Below, one piece after another: positions 6,745 to 12,763 of a stretch of 13,473 nucleotides of DNA. The stretch spans positions 1 to 13,473 of the forward strand of contig CAMWRO010000050.1 of NCBI GenBank assembly GCA_947176615.1, written 5' to 3'. The notes under the pieces were generated by a model. The model saw only the letters and a program-made list of their open reading frames with translations, was not told the DNA's origin and did no database searches. The DNA is from an uncultured Porphyromonadaceae bacterium. Its GTDB lineage: Bacteria > Bacteroidota > Bacteroidia > Bacteroidales > Muribaculaceae. The translations under genes were made by a program, and so were the position numbers. The first letter of the stretch is position 1, and each line of letters starts with the position of its first letter.

Positions 6745-8085
6745 ATGGAACAGAACGAAAAAACAGGTCTTGACTATGCCGGTGGCAAAATCAGCCGGCT
6801 GTTTTCCAAAATGTTTTTCCCGACACTGCTGGGGTTGATTTTCAATGCGTTGATTACTATTATCGACGGCATATTCGTCGGGCAGGGAGTGGGTCCCAAC
6901 GGTATTGCGGCGGTCAACATAATCGCGCCGCTATTCATGGTTGTCACAGGCTCCGGACTGATGTTCGGCATCGGGTCATCGGTTGTCGCGGGAATCGCCA
7001 TAGCACAGGGCGACGGCAAAAGAGCAAGCGTGAACATGACACAGGCTTGTGTGCTCTCGCTGGTTATTGTAACCATTCTTGTCGCGGTCTTAGCACTGTT
7101 CCGTGAAGAAACCGCCCGGATACTCGGCTGCTCCGACTCGCTGCTGCCGGGAGCAATGGATTACCTTACATGGCTGATTCCGGGATTGTTTTTCCTCACT
7201 TTCGAGTGCATCGGGATGATGGTGATACGTCTCGACGGGTCGCCGAAGTTTGCCATGTTCTGCAACATTATCCCGGCGGTAATCAACATTGTTCTTGACT
7301 ATTACCTTGTGTTTCCATGCGGAATGGGGGTCAAAGGCGCGGCGATGGCAACATCGATAAGCATAGCCATCGGCACGTTTATGGTTGTCGCCTATTTTCT
7401 TAGATTTTCCTACGTCTTGAAATTCAGATGGAGCGGAAAGGGATTCTTTGTCAACACATGGCGGCAGATATGCATAGGCTCGTCGGCCTTTATAACGGAG
7501 ATTGCCATGTCGGTGATGATGCTTACAGGCAACTATGTTTTCATGAAGCATTATGGCGAGACGGGGGTGGCGGCTTTCAGTATCGCCTGTTACCTGTTTC
7601 CGCTGATGTTCATGATGAGCAACGCGGTGGCTCAATCGGCCCAGCCCATTATCAGCTACAATTACGGCGCAGGGGCCTCGGACCGTGTCAGGATGGCTTT
7701 CCGGCTCAGTCTGAAAGTGGCGGCGGTGTGCGGTATCATCGCATGGCTTTCCATCTCACTGGGGGCAAAAGGGATTGTGACTCTTTTTATCGACCCTGAT
7801 TGCGGGGCGGGACAACTTGCCATCTACGGCCTGCCGATTTACTCGACATGCGCGGTGTTTTTTGCCGCCGACATCTCGTTTATCGGCTATTACCAAAGCA
7901 TCGAAAAAGCGTTAAAGGCAATGCTGTTTACACTGATGCGCGGAATCATCGTTCTGGTTCCGATGTTTCTGCTGCTGCCCGCTGTTTTCCCCGGATGGGG
8001 AATCTGGGCCGCGATTCCGGTATCCGAGGCAGTGACATTGGCGACAATCTGTGTGACATATCTGTGTTCAACCCTGCGGAAATAG
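6745..8085 (+). CDS. MATE family efflux transporter (MepA-like)
   Basis: Inner-membrane cation-coupled exporter of drugs or other organic compounds. 446 residues, normal for MATE, with about twelve hydrophobic segments in two bundles. Recognisable segments: the N-terminal PTLLGLIFNALITIIDGIF with GVGPNGIAAVNI after it, GIGSSVVAGIAIAQGDGKRA in TM2-3, GSPKFAM at the half-way loop, and AQPIISYNYGAGASDRVR in the second half, typical of the MepA/DinF-like branch. ATG at 6745 is preferred; the same frame is open to ATG 6688, but that codon lies inside the terminator stem and would add a poorly conserved N-terminus. The nearest start context is A/T-rich with no Shine-Dalgarno. Expression is likely limited by the leader terminator. 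The substrate is unknown. Confidence 0.93.
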   Translation: MEQNEKTGLDYAGGKISRLFSKMFFPTLLGLIFNALITIIDGIFVGQGVGPNGIAAVNIIAPLFMVVTGSGLMFGIGSSVVAGIAIAQGDGKRASVNMTQACVLSLVIVTILVAVLALFREETARILGCSDSLLPGAMDYLTWLIPGLFFLTFECIGMMVIRLDGSPKFAMFCNIIPAVINIVLDYYLVFPCGMGVKGAAMATSISIAIGTFMVVAYFLRFSYVLKFRWSGKGFFVNTWRQICIGSSAFITEIAMSVMMLTGNYVFMKHYGETGVAAFSIACYLFPLMFMMSNAVAQSAQPIISYNYGAGASDRVRMAFRLSLKVAAVCGIIAWLSISLGAKGIVTLFIDPDCGAGQLAIYGLPIYSTCAVFFAADISFIGYYQSIEKALKAMLFTLMRGIIVLVPMFLLLPAVFPGWGIWAAIPVSEAVTLATICVTYLCSTLRK

Positions 8086-8089
8086 ACAC

Positions 8090-8121
8090 CGAGGCGGCTT
8101 GAGAATCTTCAAGCCGCCTCG
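8090..8121. terminator. Hairpin between convergent MATE and cupin genes
   Basis: A perfect 13-bp GC-rich stem, CGAGGCGGCTTGA (8090-8102) and TCAAGCCGCCTCG (8109-8121), with a 6-nt loop, 4 nt after the MATE stop. No T-tract follows directly on either strand (TTTTGTTT is 16 nt downstream on plus), so it is an imperfect intrinsic terminator; it could also protect both 3' ends. Confidence 0.55.
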
Positions 8122-8145
8122 ATGCGTTATCGGAAGTTTTGTTTA

Positions 8146-8596
8146 TCACCACTCGACACGGTCGGGAAATATGTTTCCATCGGTCGCGTCTTCGGCAGTG
8201 AAGGTATTGCCACGATACTGAACACACAGCATCACGAGCGGTTCAGCCCCGTTGTTGCGCACCGACCTGCGACCTTCGGGGGGCCACGCGCACGACACTC
8301 CCCTCCTCAACCGGGAACACCTTGCCGTCGACTTGGAACTCGCCGTTGCCACTGAGGAAGAAGTAAAGTTCCTCATGGTTCTTATGGGTGTGAAGGAAAC
8401 CGGTTTCTTGTCCGGGTGAGAAAACTTGGAAAGAAAATTCACCGCCGGTCGCACCGACAGCCTGTCCACCGAAAACTTTTCCGGGAATTTTAATGTCAGG
8501 CCCGAGTTGGAGCACATAGTCTTTTACATCGGCAAGTCTGCCAAGATTGATTGCGCCGAAATTTTCAGCATCGGTAAGTTTCTGAATCTGTTTCAT
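8146..8596 (-). pseudogene. Cupin domain protein, frameshifted by one base
   Basis: A single-domain cupin (beta-barrel, metal-binding type), function unknown. ATG at 8596. The first frame is correct to residue 106 (EEGSVVRVAP) and then runs to a stop at 8243 with non-cupin sequence; the neighbouring frame continues the family pattern (EGRRSVRNNG, EPLVMLCVQY, ending DRVEW) to a stop at 8146. Removing one base from the run of six G at 8278-8283 joins them into 149 residues. Cupin motif 1 is intact (H69, H71, E75 or E76, G83). Motif 2 would read G99 ... P106-E-G108 ... N114 with Ser in place of the usual His, so metal binding may be altered. Either a recent pseudogene, a slippage-prone site or a sequencing error. 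It has a full promoter upstream, which favours a gene that is, or recently was, working. Confidence 0.8.
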
Positions 8597-8637
8597 CGTA
8601 TATTTAGAGTTGTGTTGAACCAATCATTTTTACGCCG

Positions 8638-8668
8638 CAAAATTACAATCGATTTTATTGCATGTCAA
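8638..8668 (-). promoter_or_regulatory. Promoter of the cupin gene
   Basis: TAATTTTG (8645-8638) is a -7 match on the minus strand, and TTG of TTGACA (8668-8666) lies exactly 20 nt upstream. The ATG at 8596 is 41 nt downstream of the -7 box. Confidence 0.7.
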
Positions 8669-8670
8669 GA

Positions 8671-8710
8671 AGTTACTTTTTGCACCAATAGTAACCTTTT
8701 TGTCACTTTT
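8671..8710. promoter_or_regulatory. Cluster of GTnAC half-sites, candidate operator
   Basis: GTTACT (8672-8677) and AGTAAC (8690-8695) form a perfect 6-bp inverted repeat around 12 nt. AGTAAC also pairs, with one mismatch, with GTCACT (8702-8707) around 6 nt. The cluster begins 3 bp upstream of the cupin -33 box and about 110 nt upstream of the ABC-F -33 box. TACT...AGTA half-sites recall operators of HxlR/YodB-type regulators in other bacteria, and an HxlR gene lies at 10685. The link is inference. Confidence 0.35.
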
Positions 8711-8818
8711 GCAGATTTACAATGATTTGCAGAGATTGTTTTTTTGAAATTTCACCAAAATTGAATTGGCTTGAATCAAAAATCCTGTGACTTTATCAAA
8801 AAGAGCAACGTCCTGATT

Positions 8819-8848
8819 TTGATATATCGATATAAAACAGTACCTTTG
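8819..8848 (+). promoter_or_regulatory. Promoter of the ABC-F gene
   Basis: TTG (8819 is T, 8821 is G), 19-nt spacer, TACCTTTG (8841-8848). The start should be near 8854, giving an unusually long leader of about 165 nt compared with the 20-40 nt leaders of most other genes here. Confidence 0.75.
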
Positions 8849-8898
8849 CACAAATCAATTATTTGCAATCATGTAAAAAGAATGGTTATACGCGAAAT

Positions 8899-9006
8899 AT
8901 GAATCACAGGACGGGATGGATTTCAGCCAAGTCCCGGTGTATAACTTATATTATATTATTCCCTTTTGTTTTACATTTTAAGAGGTTGTTTAAAAACACC
9001 CTCTAA
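8899..9006 (+). CDS. Possible leader peptide (35 codons) upstream of ABC-F
   Basis: ATG at 8899, stop TAA at 9004-9006, 15 nt before the ABC-F ATG. The predicted peptide begins MNHRTGWISAKSRC, has a hydrophobic middle (ITYIILFPFVLHF) and a basic end (KRLFKNTL). It lies wholly inside the transcribed leader. Leader peptides with ribosome stalling control several antibiotic-resistance ABC-F genes in other phyla, which makes this worth recording. An ORF of this length in AT-rich DNA could be chance; there is no codon or homology evidence. A start-stop pair ATG-TAA also sits at 8871-8876. Confidence 0.35.
   Translation: MNHRTGWISAKSRCITYIILFPFVLHFKRLFKNTL
8981..9004 (+). promoter_or_regulatory. 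Hairpin just before the ABC-F start codon
   Basis: AGAGGTTGTTT (8981-8991) pairs with the stretch ending in CACCCTCT (to 9004): ten to eleven pairs with one T-C mismatch and a small A-rich loop. It has no T-tract, so it is not a terminator. It overlaps the last codons of the upstream ORF, and ribosomes translating that ORF would open it. Confidence 0.4.
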
Positions 9007-9021
9007 TAATTGCAAATAAAT

Positions 9022-10620
9022 ATGAGCTTAACAGTTCAAGGTCTATCATATATACACCCCGACAAGGATTTACTTTTTCAAGACATTGCTTTCACCGTAT
9101 CTAAAGGTGCGAAATGCGCCATTATCGGGAATAATGGTGTAGGGAAGTCTACACTTCTGAAAATATTGTCAGGAAAGATTCCACCGGCAACGGGAAACAT
9201 AGTGTGTGACGGCACGCTGTACATGATACCACAGCATTTCGGGCAATTCGATTGTCTGAGTGTTGCTGAAGCGTTAGGACTGGCTGACAAGCTAAGAGCG
9301 TTATCGACTATATTGGACGGGCGTGGCACAGAGAAAGATTACGAGCTGCTAAACGATGAATGGGACATTCCGGAACGGCTGGCGGAAAGCTTTGCCGGAT
9401 GGCAAATCGGATATATCGCTCCTGACATGCTCATGGGGAACCTTAGCGGCGGCGAGAAAACAAGAGTGTTTCTCGCCGGACAGGATATTTACAAACCTTC
9501 CGTTGTCTTGATGGATGAACCGACCAATCACCTTGACGCGACAGGCAGGTCCTTGCTGTATGAATACATCGCGCATACAAACCGCACCACTATCATTGTC
9601 AGCCATGACAGAACGTTATTAAACATGCTTTCAGAAATCTATGAAATGTCGCCGACCGGGATGCAGTTCTATCCAATGAATTATGATGCGTATCGAGAAA
9701 CAGTCGATGCGGAAACATGCGCTAAGGTGACACAACTGGAAAGTCGGCAGAAAGAATTGGCTAAAGCCGAGAAGTCAGCGCGTAAAACAATCGAGCGGCA
9801 ACAGAAGCACGCTTCGAGAGGAGAAAAACAGAGTGCGAAAAAATGTGTCGCGCGCATTTCCATGGGACTGTTGCGTGACAGATCAGAAGCGACAACATCG
9901 CGACTGAATAAGGTGCAACATGACAAGATGGAGGCGATGAAACGGGAAATAAACGAAATACGCTCGTCCATCAATGAATATGCCGGCATAAAAATCGACA
10001 TGGGTAATTCAGCCTTAGTCAGCAGGAAGTTACTTGTGGAAGCAAGGGATGTCACCTTCAGGTATGCCGGACGGGATGCGATGTGGAGCCGACATCCGTT
10101 GGATTTATCCATATTCAGCGGTGAACGCATCCGACTTCAAGGAGACAACGGATGTGGCAAAAGCACTCTGCTCAAACTGATAACTGGCGCATTGCAGCCG
10201 ACAAGCGGCAAAATGTCTCGCAATGAAGCACTGAACATATTGTATCTCGACCAAGAATATTCGTGCATCGACAATGATTTAACGGTCTACGGTCAGTTAG
10301 AGGCTTGTAACTCCAAGCGGCCTGAACACGAACTGAAGATGCTGTTGAACCGTTTTTTATTTACATCTTCCACATGGGACAAGAAGTGCGGAAGTCTTAG
10401 TGGCGGAGAGAAAATGAGACTTGCCTTATGTCACCTGATTGTCAGCGAAAATGCTCCCGATATGATTATCGCTGACGAGCCGACTAACAATATCGACATA
10501 GCAAATATGGATATACTGGCAGCGGTATTGAAAAACTACAATGGCACATTGCTTGTGGTCAGTCATGATGAAAAGTTCATTCAAGATGTGGGTATAGAGC
10601 GAACAATCTATTTACCCTAA
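9022..10620 (+). CDS. ABC-F family ATPase (ribosome-associated; possible antibiotic ribosome protection)
   Basis: A soluble protein with two ABC ATPase domains and no membrane segment, as in ABC-F proteins that bind the ribosomal E site to rescue stalled or drug-bound ribosomes. 532 residues from ATG 9022 (a TTG 4 codons earlier is in frame but unlikely). Domain 1: Walker A GNNGVGKS 36-43, signature LSGGEKTR 141-148, Walker B with EPTNHLD 161-172, SHD 194-196. A charged helical linker follows at about 228-330 (QKELAKAEKSARKTIERQQKHASRGEK region), the part that reaches the peptidyl-transferase centre. Domain 2: GDNGCGKST 374-382, LSGGEKMR 459-466, Walker B with EPTNNID (instead of EPTNHLD) 481-492, SHD 514-516. 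All ATPase residues are present. It looks more AT-rich than the flanking genes, which could mean acquisition. The long leader with an ORF resembles inducible resistance ABC-F genes. Resistance is inference; a housekeeping paralogue is possible. Confidence 0.9.
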   Translation: MSLTVQGLSYIHPDKDLLFQDIAFTVSKGAKCAIIGNNGVGKSTLLKILSGKIPPATGNIVCDGTLYMIPQHFGQFDCLSVAEALGLADKLRALSTILDGRGTEKDYELLNDEWDIPERLAESFAGWQIGYIAPDMLMGNLSGGEKTRVFLAGQDIYKPSVVLMDEPTNHLDATGRSLLYEYIAHTNRTTIIVSHDRTLLNMLSEIYEMSPTGMQFYPMNYDAYRETVDAETCAKVTQLESRQKELAKAEKSARKTIERQQKHASRGEKQSAKKCVARISMGLLRDRSEATTSRLNKVQHDKMEAMKREINEIRSSINEYAGIKIDMGNSALVSRKLLVEARDVTFRYAGRDAMWSRHPLDLSIFSGERIRLQGDNGCGKSTLLKLITGALQPTSGKMSRNEALNILYLDQEYSCIDNDLTVYGQLEACNSKRPEHELKMLLNRFLFTSSTWDKKCGSLSGGEKMRLALCHLIVSENAPDMIIADEPTNNIDIANMDILAAVLKNYNGTLLVVSHDEKFIQDVGIERTIYLP

Positions 10621-10684
10621 GCGCCAAGGAAAAGCAGGGAAATGAGGCAGCAACAGTGGAATCACGACAAAAAAAATTGTAACC

Positions 10685-11056
10685 ATGATAAAAAAAGAAA
10701 TATCCGGCTCAATAATCGAGATATGCCCGGTCAGGAATGTAGTGGCCCGTTTTGGCGACAAATGGTCGCTTCTCGTCATGCTTGTAATCGAAGAACAAGG
10801 TGTTGTGAGGTTTAACGAACTCGGCCGACTGATACCCGACATATCGACCCGCGTCCTGTCAGGAACATTGAAAACCCTCGAAGCCGACGGGCTTGTAGAC
10901 CGCAAGATTTATCCCCAAGTTCCCCCAAAAGTTGAATATTCACTAACCGATACCGGTAAATCGCTCATCCCGATAATACACCAACTCACCGAGTGGGCGC
11001 AAGCCAACATGAAAAACATCATGAAACACCGCTCGCGATATGAGTCGGGCAAATAA
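10685..11056 (+). CDS. HxlR-family winged-helix transcriptional regulator
   Basis: A small DNA-binding regulator, usually a dimer that represses or activates oxidoreductase, detoxification or efflux genes. 123 residues, normal for the family. Family pattern is clear: ICPVRNVV at 13-20 with the conserved N-terminal Cys (C14), DKWSLLVMLVI at 25-35, RFNELGRLIPDIS at 42-54, the recognition region RVLSGTLKTLEADGLVDR at 56-73, and the wing YPQVPPKVEYSLTDTGKSL at 76-94. The Cys is redox- or quinone-sensing in some relatives (YodB, HypR). It starts 64 nt after the ABC-F stop on the same strand; I see no TAnnTTTG box in the gap, so read-through from ABC-F is likely. It may regulate the ABC-F gene, the cupin, or a distant target; GTnAC half-sites lie at 8671-8710. 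Confidence 0.93.
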   Translation: MIKKEISGSIIEICPVRNVVARFGDKWSLLVMLVIEEQGVVRFNELGRLIPDISTRVLSGTLKTLEADGLVDRKIYPQVPPKVEYSLTDTGKSLIPIIHQLTEWAQANMKNIMKHRSRYESGK

Positions 11057-11071
11057 CAAGAGTCAGCTCAA

Positions 11072-11129
11072 CGAGGGTGTTGCAAAACTGAGTTTTGCAA
11101 CACCCTCGTCTGCAAAACAGACTTTTATT
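11072..11129 (+). terminator. Double hairpin between convergent HxlR and GH43 genes
   Basis: First hairpin: a perfect 17-bp stem, 11072-11088 with 11092-11108, 3-nt loop. Second: GTCTG (11108-11112) with CAGAC (11118-11122), then TTTTATT (11123-11129), which completes an intrinsic terminator for the plus strand. On the minus strand the large stem follows the GH43 stop by 16 nt but has no T-tract. TGCAAAAC occurs at 11081 and 11111, and its complement at 11092, so alternative pairings exist. Confidence 0.75.
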
Positions 11130-12690
11130 CTCCCTTGTAGTCGAAAAAGTCAAATTCGCTGTGACCTTTACCCGACGGGGAGGTGGAATAGAGACCAATC
11201 ATTGTCCCGGTGAACCCTCCGGCTGTCTCGGTGCTGAGATAGCGGGTGTTCAGGCGACCGGCCTCGGTAAACGATTTGCCGCCGTCGGTGGAATAGGACA
11301 GGATATACTGCTCGGGGGTGCCGGTGACACGCAGGTCAACGTTTCCTCGCGCCGGGAGCGGGAATGTTTCGGTGTGTCGCAACTCGTTGAGACCGTAACG
11401 CACGACAAGTTGACGTTTCCCGTCTTCCAATGTATTGACAAAGATGTCATAATGGGACGGGTCGCAGGCGTAGATTGTCATACCGGCCTCGGTGCCGGGT
11501 GTTGCATCTTTAAGATTCACGCGCGTATCGGCGGTGAAATTGATGTGCTGCTGGCGCCGCATGACTACCGACGGACTGTCATGGGTGTCAAAAAGAGTCA
11601 CGGGCGTAGGGGTAATTTCCAATTTTCCGTTTTTAAGCCGGAAATTTTCAAGATGCGGATTGCGCACATGCACCCACTCATAGCCGAGGCGGTCACCGTC
11701 AAATTCTTCACGCGAGGGACGTTTCTCGACAGGGACGAGGGGAAGTGTGGGCACATCCATGTCAAGTGAAATCGTGCCGTTGCCATTGACTACCGGCCAC
11801 GCGTTTTCATCCCAGCGGACGGGCGCAAGATAAGTTTCGCGTCCGAGGAGGTGGTGATTGCCGTTCTGATGACGGAAACCGAGACACACGAGCCACCAGC
11901 TGCCGTCGGGAGCCTGAAACAGGTCGGCATGGCCTGTGCCCTGAATCGGGTTGTGCTGTCCGACGCAGTTGAAATGTGTCAGAATCGGATTGGACGGGTT
12001 GGCGGTATATGGGCCGTCGATATTGCGGCTGCGGGCAATGGTGACACCGTGACCCGGCTCAGTCCCACCTTCGGCGATAAGGAGATAGTACCAACCATCT
12101 TTCTTATAAATGTGGGGAGCCTCGGGGAAACGGCCCCCTGTTCCTTCCCACAGTCGCTTGGACTCGGTCAGCTGTTCACCTGTTGCGGGGTCGATTTCGC
12201 AGAGCCATATACAGTTTTCAGGATTGCTGACCATGTAGCACTTGCCGTCCTCGAAGTAGAGCGACGGGTCGATGCCACCCTGTTTCAGCCACACCGGGTT
12301 GCTCCAAGGACCGCGGGGGTCAGTAGCCGTGACGAGGAAATTGCCGCCACCGGTGACATTGGTCGTAATCATGTAGAATGTACCGTCGTTATAACGGATT
12401 GTAGGGGCGTAAATGCCACCCCAGCTGTCGGCACCGTCAAGAGGCAGCTGCTCGGGACGATCGAGGACGTTTCCGATCTGTTCCCAGTTAACAAGGTCGC
12501 GGCTGTGGAAAATCGGGACACCGGGGAAATACTGGAAGGTGCTGGTGACGAGGTAAAAGTCATCCCCTACCCGCGCCACACTGGGATCGGGGTAGAAACC
12601 GGGGATTACAGGGTTTTTATATCCATCGGCCGCCAGAGAGGCTACCGCAGTGAGACCCACTGCGATGGGAAGAATAAGTTTTTTCATCAT
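11125..12690 (-). CDS. Secreted GH43 beta-xylosidase / alpha-L-arabinofuranosidase type enzyme
   Basis: An inverting exo-enzyme releasing xylose or arabinose from hemicellulose oligosaccharides, probably periplasmic. 521 residues from ATG 12690; the next codon is also ATG (12687) and either could be used. A signal peptide ends near residue 20 (cleavage after SLA). The N-terminal five-bladed propeller (about 24-320) has all three GH43 catalytic residues: base D35 in FYPDPS, D141 in GGIDPSLYF, acid E190 in RFPEAPHIY. The opening NPVIPGFYPDPS...TFQYFPGVPIFHSRDLVNW is the canonical beta-xylosidase pattern. The C-terminal beta-sandwich (about 327-519) is the concanavalin-like domain that usually closes the active site in this group. 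Stands alone with its own promoter; it shares no transcript with the GH43-GH2 pair 6 kb away but may act on the same polysaccharide class. Confidence 0.93.
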   Translation of the reverse strand: MMKKLILPIAVGLTAVASLAADGYKNPVIPGFYPDPSVARVGDDFYLVTSTFQYFPGVPIFHSRDLVNWEQIGNVLDRPEQLPLDGADSWGGIYAPTIRYNDGTFYMITTNVTGGGNFLVTATDPRGPWSNPVWLKQGGIDPSLYFEDGKCYMVSNPENCIWLCEIDPATGEQLTESKRLWEGTGGRFPEAPHIYKKDGWYYLLIAEGGTEPGHGVTIARSRNIDGPYTANPSNPILTHFNCVGQHNPIQGTGHADLFQAPDGSWWLVCLGFRHQNGNHHLLGRETYLAPVRWDENAWPVVNGNGTISLDMDVPTLPLVPVEKRPSREEFDGDRLGYEWVHVRNPHLENFRLKNGKLEITPTPVTLFDTHDSPSVVMRRQQHINFTADTRVNLKDATPGTEAGMTIYACDPSHYDIFVNTLEDGKRQLVVRYGLNELRHTETFPLPARGNVDLRVTGTPEQYILSYSTDGGKSFTEAGRLNTRYLSTETAGGFTGTMIGLYSTSPSGKGHSEFDFFDYKGE

Positions 12691-12711
12691 GGGCAAAGTC
12701 AGTATAAGAAA

Positions 12712-12738
12712 GGTACACAAAGATAGGCTTTGCGTACC
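12712..12738 (-). promoter_or_regulatory. -7 box of GH43 inside an 11-bp inverted repeat
   Basis: TATCTTTG (12725-12718, minus strand) matches the -7 consensus, 27 nt before the ATG; no clear -33 box. It is embedded in an inverted repeat with arms 12712-12722 and 12728-12738 (one G-T mismatch, 5-nt loop). On the minus strand the repeat is followed by TTTCTT, so it could also be a weak terminator for the DUF1015 gene, an operator, or both. Confidence 0.5.
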
Positions 12739-12763
12739 TTGTCTAACTATTGATATCTATTCG

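Larger units (their letters stand above)
8859..9019 (+). promoter_or_regulatory. Long-range complementary pair in the ABC-F leader
   Basis: TTATTTGCAAT (8859-8869), at the predicted 5' end of the mRNA, is the exact reverse complement of ATTGCAAATAA (9009-9019), which covers -13 to -3 of the ABC-F start codon. If they pair, the ribosome-binding region is closed. Each half is itself nearly palindromic and AT-rich, so chance is possible. Confidence 0.4.

Noticed and set aside
6640..6745. Known riboswitch (guanidine-II/IV, preQ1) in the MATE leader
   Set aside because: No ACGR tetraloops, no preQ1 loop and A-rich tail, and too few bases before the terminator for the larger classes; I could not match any aptamer core.
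8871..8876. ATG-TAA start-stop pair in the ABC-F leader as a regulatory mini-ORF
   Set aside because: Start-stop elements can stall ribosomes, but six bases in AT-rich DNA occur often by chance; kept only as a note with the 35-codon ORF.
11851..12726. Plus-strand open frame of 291 codons opposite the large GH43 gene
   Set aside because: The minus-strand GH43 has all catalytic motifs; the plus frame has no domain and no promoter.
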